64,000 nucleotides of DNA from Streptomyces diastatochromogenes (GTDB lineage Bacteria > Actinomycetota > Actinomycetes > Streptomycetales > Streptomycetaceae). Positions 25,364 through 33,388 of the stretch are shown in pieces. A program made the translations under genes and the position numbers. The notes under the pieces are model-generated. The model was not told the origin of the DNA. It searched no databases and saw only the letters and a list, made by a program, of their open reading frames with translations. Numbering within the stretch: position 1 is the first letter of the stretch; every line of letters begins with the position of its first letter. The DNA is taken from assembly GCF_002242805.1 (NCBI RefSeq), contig NZ_MCGQ01000016.1, positions 310,481-374,480 on the forward strand. Direction: 5' to 3'.

Positions 25364-26500
25364 TTACTTCACAACCGCGGCGGCGAGCTTGGACAGCGGC
25401 TCGGCGAGCGCGTTCACCGCGTCCGAGAGCTGCTTCTGCTCGTCCTTGCCGACCTTGTCGTACGAGGTGAAGTCGTACGAGTTCTTGTCCGTGCGGTACT
25501 TGTCGAGCAGCGTGTTCAGCGCCGCGAACTGCCTGTCCAGCTCGGTGGTCAGCGCGGCGTCGTTCTTCGAGGCGACCGGCTTCAGCAGCTCGTACGACTT
25601 CTGCGCGCCCTCGACGTTGCCCTTGAAGTCGACCAGGTCGGTGTGCGAGTAGCGCTCCTCCTCGCCGGTGACCTTGCCGGTGGCGACCTCGTCGAGCAGC
25701 TCCTTGGCGCCGTTGGCCATGGAGGTCGGGGTGATCTCGGCCTTGCCGACCCGCTTCTGCCAGTCCTTCAGGTCGGTCACCAGCTGGTCGGCGAGGGTCT
25801 TCTCCTCGGCACCGATCTTCTTGTCCGCCCAGAGGGCCTTCTCCAGACGGTGCCAGCCGGTCCACTTCTGGCCGTCCTCCAGGCCGTCCTCACGGACGTC
25901 GACCTTCGGGTCGATGTCACCGAAGGACTCGGCGACCGGCTCGGTGCGCTCCCAGCCGAGACGCGAGGGGGCGTACGCCTTCTTGGCGGCCTCGATGTCG
26001 CCGTCCTTGACCGCCTTCACGAAGGTCTCGACGAGCGGCAGCGTGGCGTCGGCCTGCTCCTGGGCGTACTCGCGGTAGTCGGCGACCGCCTTGTCCAGCT
26101 GCGGGTCGCGCTTCGCGACCTTGCCGGAGCCGGTGACCGTGAGTTTCTGCCGGACGCCCTTGCCCTTCATGCCCGGGACGCAGGCGATCTCGTACGAACC
26201 GGCCTTCACCTCGGCGGTCAGCGTGTACTTCGTGCCCGGGCCGATGTTCTCCTTCTCGGAGACGATCCGGTCGTCCGGGAAGAGGATCTCGACCTCGGTG
26301 GCCTTCGAGCCCTTGTTCTCGATCTTCAGCGTGACCTGGCCGGCCGGGACCGACTTGGCGGAGGTCTCGCACTTCGAGTCGGCGGCGGTCACCTGGATCG
26401 CGTCGCCGTCCTTGGCGTCGCTTTTCGCCGTGCACGCCGTGATGGCGGTCAGAGCGGCCACGGTGGCGGCGGCGGTGACGGTGAGTCGGACGGCTCGCAT
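25364..26500 (-). CDS. efeO: Iron uptake system component EfeO (cupredoxin + M75 peptidase-like)
   Basis: 378 aa lipoprotein (lipobox TAITAC, Cys about 23). Residues 30-125 are a cupredoxin domain (CETSAKSVPAG, YEIACVPGMKGKG with Cys and Met as likely metal ligands). Residues 130-378 are the M75 imelysin-like helical domain with GWHRLEKALW (HxxE metal motif, about 219-228). It binds iron outside the membrane and hands it on. Preceded by two iron-box-like sites, so first gene of an iron-repressed operon. Confidence 0.95.
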   Translation of the reverse strand: MRAVRLTVTAAATVAALTAITACTAKSDAKDGDAIQVTAADSKCETSAKSVPAGQVTLKIENKGSKATEVEILFPDDRIVSEKENIGPGTKYTLTAEVKAGSYEIACVPGMKGKGVRQKLTVTGSGKVAKRDPQLDKAVADYREYAQEQADATLPLVETFVKAVKDGDIEAAKKAYAPSRLGWERTEPVAESFGDIDPKVDVREDGLEDGQKWTGWHRLEKALWADKKIGAEEKTLADQLVTDLKDWQKRVGKAEITPTSMANGAKELLDEVATGKVTGEEERYSHTDLVDFKGNVEGAQKSYELLKPVASKNDAALTTELDRQFAALNTLLDKYRTDKNSYDFTSYDKVGKDEQKQLSDAVNALAEPLSKLAAAVVK

Positions 26501-26526
26501 GCAGGCTCCAAGCGGGAACGGTGTGG

Positions 26527-26560
26527 TGAGGCTGGCCTAACTTACATGAGGCTTACCTCA
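26527..26560 (-). promoter_or_regulatory. Two overlapping DmdR/IdeR-like iron boxes upstream of efeO
   Basis: 26527-26545 (minus strand GTAAGTTAGGCCAGCCTCA) matches 14 of 19 positions of the iron-box consensus TTAGGTTAGGCTAACCTAA; 26542-26560 (TTACATGAGGCTTACCTCA on the plus strand) also matches 14 of 19. They overlap by 4 bp and end 27 bp upstream of the efeO start. Confidence 0.65.
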
Positions 26561-26669
26561 CCAATACCCGCCCGGGTCCTGATTCACTGCTCACGGAAAT
26601 CTCACAGACACGGCTTGATTTCGACGGCTCAAAACGGATCCCAAGAGATGGTATAGGGAAGGTCAAGGG

Positions 26670-27569
26670 GTGGCTCGCATGGGCAGGTCGCGCAGGGAAC
26701 TGCTGGGGCCGGGTGGCCTGGTGCTGGACGTACGAGGTCGACCGGGTCCGCCGTCACTACGCTTCGAATGCGCGCCCGGTGGCCGGTTGTTGCTGCGGCA
26801 GGGGGAGCGGCCGGTGCTGCTGGGCCGCGAGGAACAGGGCGGCTGTACGCGGGAGGGGCTCTTCGTGCACCGGTTGGCGGGCTACCGCTCACCGCTGCCG
26901 CCGTCTCGCTCGGCGTGGCAGCGCCGGCCGGGCAACTGGGTCCACCGGTACGCGCGTTGGCTGGAGGAGGCGCCGCAGGGCGGACCGCTGCACGAGGGGC
27001 GTTGGCTTCTCGGGGAGCGCCACCGGTTTCCGACGTACGTCTGGTGGGGCGACTTCCTGCGGGACTGGCCCGGCGGCCACCTGGACTGGTGCGGCGGCGG
27101 CTGGGAGGGCGTCGTACCGTTGCGGCCGCTGTCGCCGGAGGACGACCCGCGGGTGAAGGCGTACCGGAAGCACGCGCGCGAAGGTATGCTCGCGCCGGTT
27201 CTCCTGTGGTGGGTCACGCTCCTCGACGGCTGGGTGATCCTGGACGGTCACGACCGTGCCGTCGCGTCCGTCGCTGAAGGCCGGACCCCGCCCTGCGTCG
27301 TCCTGACCCGGGTGCCGGACGAGGAGGACTGGCGCCGGACCGCCGACGAGGTGACCCAGGGACACGAGCGGAGGATGGAGCGGCTGACCGCCCGCCCCGC
27401 CGACCCCGGCGCCGAGCGGCAGCGGGACACGTTGGTACGGGCGTACGGCGACGTCATGTCCTCGCTGCCGTACGAGTGCGCCCCCACCCGCTCCTGGCCC
27501 CTCCCCGGCGGCGCCCCCGCCTGGGACGCGCTCGCCGGTGCCGCGATGTTTCAATTCCCAAGTGACTGA
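26670..27569 (+). CDS. Hypothetical Trp- and Arg-rich protein
   Basis: 299 aa from a GTG at 26670 (ATG at 26679 possible). No signal peptide or membrane helix. Distinct blocks are WVHRYARWLEE (about 90-100), RFPTYVWWGDFLRDWPGGHLD, the LLWWVTLLDGWVILDGHDRA segment (about 178-197) and the tail YGDVMSSLPYECAPTRSW. The WVILDGHDRAVA stretch is like the hairpin of ParB/Srx-type folds, but I do not claim it. I recognise no family. Its stop overlaps the PhzF-like start (GTGACTGA), so the two are co-translated. Confidence 0.7.
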   Translation: MARMGRSRRELLGPGGLVLDVRGRPGPPSLRFECAPGGRLLLRQGERPVLLGREEQGGCTREGLFVHRLAGYRSPLPPSRSAWQRRPGNWVHRYARWLEEAPQGGPLHEGRWLLGERHRFPTYVWWGDFLRDWPGGHLDWCGGGWEGVVPLRPLSPEDDPRVKAYRKHAREGMLAPVLLWWVTLLDGWVILDGHDRAVASVAEGRTPPCVVLTRVPDEEDWRRTADEVTQGHERRMERLTARPADPGAERQRDTLVRAYGDVMSSLPYECAPTRSWPLPGGAPAWDALAGAAMFQFPSD

Positions 27570-28206
27570 TTACGACGTACTCCGCGTGTTCTGTGCACCG
27601 AACGGCGGCTACGGCAATGAACTCGGCGTCGTCCGCGACGGCTCGGTCGTGCCCGAGCGGAGCGACCGGCAGGCGCTCGCCGCCAAGCTCGGCTTCAGCG
27701 AGACCGTGTTCGTGGACGACCCCGAGCGCGGGGTCATCGACATCTACACCCCCACCCTGCGCCTGCCCTTCGCCGGCCACCCCTGCGTCGGCGCGGCCTG
27801 GCTGCTGGACGTGCCCGAACTGGTCACGCCCGCCGGGGTGGTGGGCGCCCGGCTGGACGGCGAGTTCAGCTGGATCGAGGCCCGCGCGGAGTGGGCCCCG
27901 CCGCGCACCCTGCGCCAGTACCCGACCGCAGCCCAGGTCGACGCCCTCGACGTGCCGCCGCCCGGCGAGTGGATCTACGCCTGGGCCTGGGAGGACGAGG
28001 CGGCCGGCCGGATCCGCGCCCGCGCCTTCCCCGGCCGCGACGACGGCATCGACGAGGACGAGGCGACCGGCGCGGCGGCCCTGCTCCTCACCGACCAGCT
28101 GGGCCGGGCGCTGAACATCACGCAGGGCAAGGGATCCCAGATCCTGACCGCGCCGCAGCCGTACGGGTGGGTGGAGATCGGGGGGCGGGTCTTCCTGGAG
28201 CGGTAG
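27562..28206 (+). CDS. PhzF-like isomerase/epimerase, short form
   Basis: 214 aa from a GTG at 27562. VFCAPNGGYGNELGVV (about 8-23) replaces the NPvaV block of PhzF, LRLPFAGHPCVGAAWLL (about 65-81) is the conserved substrate-binding GHPT-like motif, and DEDEATGAAALLL (about 171-183) matches the C-terminal DP/ATGSA block. PhzF proteins are two-lobe isomerases of about 260-300 residues; this one is shorter, chiefly in the loops. Substrate unknown. Overlaps the upstream gene by 8 bp. Confidence 0.8.
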   Translation: MTDYDVLRVFCAPNGGYGNELGVVRDGSVVPERSDRQALAAKLGFSETVFVDDPERGVIDIYTPTLRLPFAGHPCVGAAWLLDVPELVTPAGVVGARLDGEFSWIEARAEWAPPRTLRQYPTAAQVDALDVPPPGEWIYAWAWEDEAAGRIRARAFPGRDDGIDEDEATGAAALLLTDQLGRALNITQGKGSQILTAPQPYGWVEIGGRVFLER

Positions 28207-28225
28207 GGCAACCTCCGGCGGGCGG

Positions 28226-28873
28226 TCACGCGGACAGGGGGAACTCCTCGCTCAGCGCCCGGAAGACCTCCGTGTTCAGCGCGAACGCCCGCTTGCACTC
28301 CGCCACGATCCGCTGCTTCTCCAGGTCGTCCACGGCGACCCCGTCCAGCAGCTCCCGGTAACACCGCTTGAACGCGGCCGGGTTGGGGATCTGCTCGAAC
28401 ACGTAGAAGCGGACCCCGTCGCCCTTCCTGGCGAAGCCCCACGTCTTCTCCGCCCTGTCGCGGATGATCTGCCCGCCGGAGAGGTCGCCGAGGTAGCGGG
28501 TGTAGTGATGGGCGACGTACCCGCCCGGCCAGCGCTCGGCGCACTCCCGCACCCGGTCCGCGTACGCCCGCGTCGCCGGGAGCGCGCCCACTCCCGCCCG
28601 CCACCCGGACCCCCGCAGATGCGCGAGGTCCCGCTCCAGCGCGGCCAGCCGGAACAGCTCGGGGCGGATGAACGGCCCCGCCACCGGATCCGCCGCCAGC
28701 CGCCCGGCCGCGTTCTCCAGCGCCTCGTACACGAACCACAGCTGCTCGGTGTAGCGGGCGTACGCGCTCACGCCCAGCCGGCCGCCGAGCAGGTCGCTCA
28801 TGAACGTCGAGGTCTCCGCCTCCACGTGCTGCTCATGGGACGCCGTGCGGATGAGGGTCGAGAACGACTCCAT
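28226..28873 (-). CDS. Biliverdin-producing haem oxygenase
   Basis: 215 aa, normal length. The proximal haem ligand is in SHEQHVEAE (His about 13 or 16), and GDLSGGQ (about 131-137) is the distal-helix glycine motif of HmuO/HO-1 enzymes. It opens haem to biliverdin, CO and iron. GAGGAG precedes the ATG at 28873. The promoter carries two palindromes but no iron box, so regulation may be through haem or a TetR-type repressor rather than DmdR (inference). Confidence 0.93.
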   Translation of the reverse strand: MESFSTLIRTASHEQHVEAETSTFMSDLLGGRLGVSAYARYTEQLWFVYEALENAAGRLAADPVAGPFIRPELFRLAALERDLAHLRGSGWRAGVGALPATRAYADRVRECAERWPGGYVAHHYTRYLGDLSGGQIIRDRAEKTWGFARKGDGVRFYVFEQIPNPAAFKRCYRELLDGVAVDDLEKQRIVAECKRAFALNTEVFRALSEEFPLSA

Positions 28874-28890
28874 GGACTCTCCTCGGTTTG

Positions 28891-28928
28891 CCGACCTGCT
28901 GTCGGTAAGTTTACCGACAGGCTGTCGG
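28891..28928 (-). promoter_or_regulatory. Double palindromic operator of the haem oxygenase gene
   Basis: Arms CTGTCGGTAA (28899-28908) and TTACCGACAG (28911-28920) form a perfect 10+2+10 palindrome; CCGACAG-G-CTGTCGG (28914-28928) and CCGACctgctGTCGG (28891-28905) flank it, so the CCGAC/GTCGG half-site occurs four times. It spans -18 to -55 from the start codon. The pattern suits a TetR-like repressor binding as two dimers; none is encoded next to it. Confidence 0.7.
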
Positions 28929-29016
28929 AAAAACATCAGCAAGCGGATCCGGGCAGAGAAAGGCAGAGAAAAGCCCGCCCTGGGCGTCAGGGCGGGCTGC
29001 GGGAGGGCGGTCGCGG

Positions 29017-29874
29017 TTACGGCAGGGTGAGGATCTCCGCACCCGTGTCCGTCACGACCAGCGTGTGCTCGAACTGGGCCGTCCGCTTGCGGTCCTTGGT
29101 GACGACCGTCCAGCCGTCGTCCCACATGTCGTACTCGTGCGTGCCCAGCGTCAGCATCGGCTCGATGGTGAAGGTCATGCCGGGCTGCATCACGGTCGTC
29201 GCGTGCGGGCTGTCGTAGTGCGGGATGATCAGGCCCGAGTGGAACGACGAGCTGATGCCGTGCCCGGTGAAGTCCCGTACGACCCCGTAGCCGAAGCGCT
29301 TGGCGTACGACTCGATGACCCGGCCGATGATGTTGATCTGCCGGCCCGGCTTGACCGCCTTGATCGCCCGGTCGAGGGACTCCCGGGTCCGCTCCACCAG
29401 CAGCCGCGACTCCTCGTCCACGTCACCGACGAGATAGGTGGCGTTGTTGTCGCCGTGCACCCCGCCGATGTACGCGGTCACGTCCAGGTTGACGATGTCG
29501 CCGTCCCTGAGCACCGTCGAGTCCGGGATGCCGTGGCAGATGACCTCGTTGACGCTGGTGCACAGCGACTTCGGGAAGCCGCGGTAGCCGAGCGTGGACG
29601 GGTAGGCGCCGTGGTCGCACATGTACGCGTGGGCGACCTTGTCCAGCTGGTCGGTGGTCACGCCCGGCGCGATGATCTTCGCGGCCTCCGCCATCGCCTG
29701 CGCGGCGATCCGGCCGGCGACGCGCATCGCCTCGACCGTCTCCGGGGTCTGCACCTCCGGTCCGGTGTACGGCGTCGGCGCGGGCTTTCCGACGTACTCG
29801 GGGCGGCGGATGTTTCCGGGTACCGAACGGGTGGGGGACAGCTCCCCTGGTACGAGCAGCGACTGGCCAGACAT
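29017..29874 (-). CDS. map: Methionine aminopeptidase, type I
   Basis: 285 aa. The pita-bread fold has all five metal ligands: LDVTAYIGGVHGDNN (two Asp), FTGHGISSSFH (His), FTIEPML (Glu) and the AQFEHTLVV Glu. An N-terminal extension of about 40 residues (RRPEYVGKPAPTPY) is the SH3-binding-like segment of actinobacterial MetAP-1c. It removes the initiator Met from new proteins. The start context and the conserved beginning agree. Monocistronic. Confidence 0.96.
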   Translation of the reverse strand: MSGQSLLVPGELSPTRSVPGNIRRPEYVGKPAPTPYTGPEVQTPETVEAMRVAGRIAAQAMAEAAKIIAPGVTTDQLDKVAHAYMCDHGAYPSTLGYRGFPKSLCTSVNEVICHGIPDSTVLRDGDIVNLDVTAYIGGVHGDNNATYLVGDVDEESRLLVERTRESLDRAIKAVKPGRQINIIGRVIESYAKRFGYGVVRDFTGHGISSSFHSGLIIPHYDSPHATTVMQPGMTFTIEPMLTLGTHEYDMWDDGWTVVTKDRKRTAQFEHTLVVTDTGAEILTLP

Positions 29875-29933
29875 GCCAGCGAGTCTAACCAGCGGGCATG
29901 GGGGAACATGTCCGTGGTGAGAGGAGCTTGTTC

Positions 29934-30173
29934 ATGCCCCTGTTCAAGAAGCGCACCGTCGGCAAGCCGGGCGAGTGGTACTACTGCCTGGAGCACAAGA
30001 AGGTCGAGGAGGGCCCGGAGTGCCCGGGCAAGGACCGCTTCGGGCCGTACGCCTCCCGGGAAGAGGCCCAGCACGCGATGGAGACCGCGGCCGAGCGCAA
30101 CCTCCAGTGGGAGACCGACCCCCGCTGGCACGACGCCTCCGCGCGCGGTGACGAGGACGCCGGCCAGGACTGA
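29934..30173 (+). CDS. Conserved small protein, SPOR-like fold possible
   Basis: 79 aa from the ATG at 29934 (GAGGAG 6 nt upstream). GEWYYCLEHKKVEEGPECPGKDRFG holds two Cys and a YASREEAQHAME turn in the style of SPOR-like domains; the tail is acidic. Widespread in Streptomyces beside map as far as I can tell, function unknown. Convergent with the MFS gene; their ends abut. Confidence 0.75.
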   Translation: MPLFKKRTVGKPGEWYYCLEHKKVEEGPECPGKDRFGPYASREEAQHAMETAAERNLQWETDPRWHDASARGDEDAGQD

Positions 30174-31451
30174 TCACACCTGCGTGGGTGCGGTGGCGGC
30201 GCGCTGCTCGCGCAGCCGTACCGCGTGCTCGTTGGTCCGGGCGTCGTAGGTCATCAGCCCCGGCAGGCACAGCGCCAGCAGGCCCATCGCGCCCACGCAC
30301 AGCAGTCCGCCCGACCACACGGACGTCCGTACGCCCGCCCAACCGGCGACCGTGCCGGAGCGGACCTGGCCCAGCTGCGGGCCCACCGAGTACGACAGCA
30401 GCTCGATGCCGGCGAGGCGGCCGCGCAGCTCGTCAGGGATCGTCTGGTTCCACATCGCGGCCCGGAAGACCCCGCTGACCATGTCGCAGCCGCCGGCGAC
30501 GGTCAGGAGCAGCAGCACCAGCCACACGTTGCCCACGACCCCGGCGGCCGCGATCGCCACGCCCCACAGTGCGGCCGCCAGCACCACCATGCGGCCGTGC
30601 CGGTGCACCCGGGAGGCCCAGCCGCTGGTCAGGCCGACGACCATCGCGCCCAGCGGGACGGTCGCGTACATCAGGCCGAGCGCCCACTCGGCGTGCAGCT
30701 CGTCGGCGAGGAAGGGCAGGACGGCGAGCGGCATGGCCAGGAACATCGCGGCGAGGTCGACGATGTAGGTGCCGAGGAGTTCCTTGCGGCTCCAGGCGTA
30801 GCGGGCGCCCTCGGCGATGGCCCGCAGGTCCGGCTTCGCGGCCTCGTATGAAGCGGGGGAGGGGGCGATGCGGACGATGTACGCCAGGGACACGGCGAAG
30901 GTCAGCAGGTCGGCGGCGTAGGCCCAGCCGAGGCCCGCGTAGGCGACGACCACGCCCGCGACCGCCGGGCCGGCCACGCCGCCGACCGTCCAGCGCAGGG
31001 AGTTCAGGGAGGTCGCGGCGGGCAGGTGGTCGTGGGCGACGATCCGGGGGAGCAGGGAGTCCAGGGCGGGGCGCTGTACCGAGACCAGGGCGGAGGAGAG
31101 GGCGGCGATGACGTAGAGCGGCCATACGGTGGGGTGGGGGAGCAGGGCGTTCAGCAGCAGGGCTGCGCTGAGCAGGCCCTGGCCGGCCTCCGTCCACACG
31201 ATCAGCTGCCGCTTGTCGAGGGCGTCGGCGAGGGCGCCGCCGTACAGGCCGAAGACGATCAGGGGGATCAGTTCTACGGCGCCGATCGCGCCCACGGCTG
31301 CCGCCGAGCCGGTGAGGTCCTTCAGCTGGACCGGGAGTGCGACGAAGGTCAGGAAGCTGCCGAAGTTGCTGATCAGACCGGATGCCCAGAGTCTGCGGAA
31401 GTCGGCGGAGGCCTTCCACGGGGCGAGGTCGGGGAGGAGAGCTTGGGGCAC
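30174..31451 (-). CDS. MFS transporter, enterobactin exporter (EntS)-like
   Basis: 425 aa, 12 predicted helices. FRRLWASGLISNFGSFLTFVALPVQLKDLTG opens as in EntS/DHA3 exporters; GGALADALDKRQL is MFS motif A and QRPALDSLLPRIVAHDHLPAATSLNSLRW (split over helix 4-5) is highly characteristic. DHA3 members export siderophores or macrolides. GTG at 31451 is the likeliest start; the element at 31506-31560 lies in its upstream region. Substrate unknown. Confidence 0.85.
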   Translation of the reverse strand: MPQALLPDLAPWKASADFRRLWASGLISNFGSFLTFVALPVQLKDLTGSAAAVGAIGAVELIPLIVFGLYGGALADALDKRQLIVWTEAGQGLLSAALLLNALLPHPTVWPLYVIAALSSALVSVQRPALDSLLPRIVAHDHLPAATSLNSLRWTVGGVAGPAVAGVVVAYAGLGWAYAADLLTFAVSLAYIVRIAPSPASYEAAKPDLRAIAEGARYAWSRKELLGTYIVDLAAMFLAMPLAVLPFLADELHAEWALGLMYATVPLGAMVVGLTSGWASRVHRHGRMVVLAAALWGVAIAAAGVVGNVWLVLLLLTVAGGCDMVSGVFRAAMWNQTIPDELRGRLAGIELLSYSVGPQLGQVRSGTVAGWAGVRTSVWSGGLLCVGAMGLLALCLPGLMTYDARTNEHAVRLREQRAATAPTQV

Positions 31452-31505
31452 TTGGGCATGCTCTGCTCGACGGAAGTACAGGGCAACTGCTTTTCGGCAG
31501 GCACC

Positions 31506-31560
31506 GCCCGGGGCTCCGCCCCGGACCCCGTTTCCCACCCGCCCGACTCGGTCGGCTGAA
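31506..31560. repeat. Dispersed palindromic element, copy B
   Basis: On the minus strand: CAGCCGACCGAGTCGGG, CGGGTGGGAAACGGGGTCC and the hairpin GGGGC-GGA-GCCCC. It follows the SIS-like gene's stop by 13 bp in that gene's direction. Same order of parts as copies at 19673 and 47097. Confidence 0.75.
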
Positions 31561-31572
31561 AACGTGGGAAAG

Positions 31573-32169
31573 TCACCAAGGGGCAGCCGGCGGTGCCGTC
31601 AGGATCTCCGCCAGTCTCGACAGACGGTCCCGGAAGCCCCGCCGAACCCTCGGAGAGCCCCCGTTTTCGCCTGCCGCCGCGCTCACCAGGTGCTGCACGC
31701 TGTCCAGGTCCAGTTCCGCCCCCTCGGGTACGGCCAGCGTGTCGTGGGCCATCGCGGACAGCTCACTCCCGCCCGAGCCCAGCGCCAGCACCGTCACCCC
31801 GGCCCGCCGCGCCGCATGGACCCGTTCCAGCAGCTCCGCGGGCTCCTCGGGGGCGACCACGAGCAGGGTCTCGCCGCGCCGTGCCTCCTCGATCCGGCCG
31901 GGTCCGACAGCGAGGTGCGCGGGATCGGAGGGGCGCGCGTGGTGTCGTACGAGTGTGGGCGCCAGTTCAGGGGTGCCGGACCAGGCCGCCTCGTCCACCA
32001 GGTGCGCGGCCAGATGCCAGGGCTCGTACTCGGGCGTGCCCACCAGCAGCAGCCCGCCCCCGTGCGCCACCACGGACCCGCGCAGCACCCCCGCGAACCG
32101 CCGGGTGGACCCCAACCACTCGGTCCCGGCGAGCACTTCGCGCAGCAGCGCGACCCGTACGGCGTCCAT
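31573..32169 (-). CDS. SIS-domain-like protein, probably not a full sugar isomerase
   Basis: 198 aa. Residues about 30-150 follow an alpha-beta-alpha SIS fold: GGLLLVGTPEYEPWHLAAH, GETLLVVAPEEPAELLERVHAARRAG, TVLALGSGGSELSAMAHDTLAVPEG. The usual Ser/Thr-rich phosphosugar loop is hard to see, so a regulatory or binding role is as likely as isomerisation. It is divergent (about 108 bp) from a sialidase gene, so amino-sugar metabolism is a fair guess from context. Confidence 0.7.
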   Translation of the reverse strand: MDAVRVALLREVLAGTEWLGSTRRFAGVLRGSVVAHGGGLLLVGTPEYEPWHLAAHLVDEAAWSGTPELAPTLVRHHARPSDPAHLAVGPGRIEEARRGETLLVVAPEEPAELLERVHAARRAGVTVLALGSGGSELSAMAHDTLAVPEGAELDLDSVQHLVSAAAGENGGSPRVRRGFRDRLSRLAEILTAPPAAPW

Positions 32170-32277
32170 GCGGCCGCATCCTGCCTCAACCGGTCACTCG
32201 TGACGCGAAGTTCACTCCGAATTCGCCCAACCTGGGGAAATTCACGGCCCGAACCCGTCCGTGTGAGGAGCCGCCAG

Positions 32278-33351
32278 ATGACCGATTTGTCCGTCCCCTT
32301 CCGTGCGGGTCAGGAGGGATACGCCAGCTTCCGCATTCCCGCCGTCGTAGCCACCCGCAAAGGCACGCTGCTCGCCTTCTGCGAGGGCCGGGTCGACTCC
32401 GCCGCCGACCACGGGCACATCGACATCGTGCTGAAGCGGTCCACGGACGGCGGCCGCACCTGGGGCCCGCTGCGGGTCGCCGCGAGCAACGGGAAGAACC
32501 TCGCCGGCAACCCCGCCCCCGTCGTCCTCGACACCGGCCGGATCCTGCTCGTGCACGTCCGCGCCGCGGCCGGCGCCACCGAGGCCGCCATCCTGCGCGG
32601 CCAGGTCGACGACGCCGACGGCCGCCGGGTGTGGGTGCAGCACAGCGACGACGAGGGCGCGACCTGGTCCAAGGCGAGAGAGATCACCGCGCAGGTGAAG
32701 AAGCCCGGCTGGCGCTGGTACGCCACCACCCCCGGGCACGGCCTGCAACTGAGCAGCGGCCGCGTCCTCGTCCCCGGCAACCACACCCTGCCGCCCACCG
32801 GCACCGACACCGGCGCCGAGGCCAAGTACAACAGCGGCCACTGCCTGCTCAGCGACGACCGCGGCGAGACCTGGTACCTCGGCTACCTGGACGAGAACAC
32901 CGACGGCTACATCAACGTCAACGAGACCACCGCCGCCGAACTCCCCGACGGCCGCGTCTACTTCAACACCCGCAACGACTCGCCCGCGCCCGGCAACCGC
33001 GCGGACGCCCACTCCAAGGACGGCGGGAAAACGCTGGTCAAGCCCTTCCGGCCGCAGGCCGGGCTCACCGCCCCGGTCTGCGAGGCCTCCGTCCTGCAGC
33101 TCCGCGACCCCGACCTGCTCCTCTTCTCCGCCCCGGCCGACCCCGCCGCCCGCGCCCTGATGACCCTCCGCGCCTCCGGCGACGGCGGCACCACCTGGCG
33201 CAAGGCCCTCTCCGTGGACGGACTGCCCGCCGCCTACTCCGACCTGGTCCGCGTCGACCGGGGCACGGTCGGACTCCTCTACGAGACAGGGGACTTCAGC
33301 GCCTACGAGACCCTCACCTTCCGCCGGGTGCCCGTGACGCGGCTCACCTGA
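32278..33351 (+). CDS. Exo-alpha-sialidase (neuraminidase), BNR type, no signal peptide
   Basis: 357 aa. The FRIP motif is in SFRIPAVVA (about 19-27, catalytic Arg), and four Asp-boxes are seen: STDGGRTWG, SDDEGATWS, SDDRGETWY, SGDGGTTWR, with an NETTAAELPDGRVYFN glutamate region and RVYFNTRND. That is the six-blade propeller of GH33. The product starts directly with MTDLSVPFRAG and has no signal peptide or anchor, unlike most secreted sialidases, so it would act inside the cell or be released otherwise. GAGGAG precedes the ATG. Confidence 0.92.
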   Translation: MTDLSVPFRAGQEGYASFRIPAVVATRKGTLLAFCEGRVDSAADHGHIDIVLKRSTDGGRTWGPLRVAASNGKNLAGNPAPVVLDTGRILLVHVRAAAGATEAAILRGQVDDADGRRVWVQHSDDEGATWSKAREITAQVKKPGWRWYATTPGHGLQLSSGRVLVPGNHTLPPTGTDTGAEAKYNSGHCLLSDDRGETWYLGYLDENTDGYINVNETTAAELPDGRVYFNTRNDSPAPGNRADAHSKDGGKTLVKPFRPQAGLTAPVCEASVLQLRDPDLLLFSAPADPAARALMTLRASGDGGTTWRKALSVDGLPAAYSDLVRVDRGTVGLLYETGDFSAYETLTFRRVPVTRLT

Positions 33352-33388
33352 CCCGGTGCCGTACGCCCCACGGACGTAGAGTCGGCCC

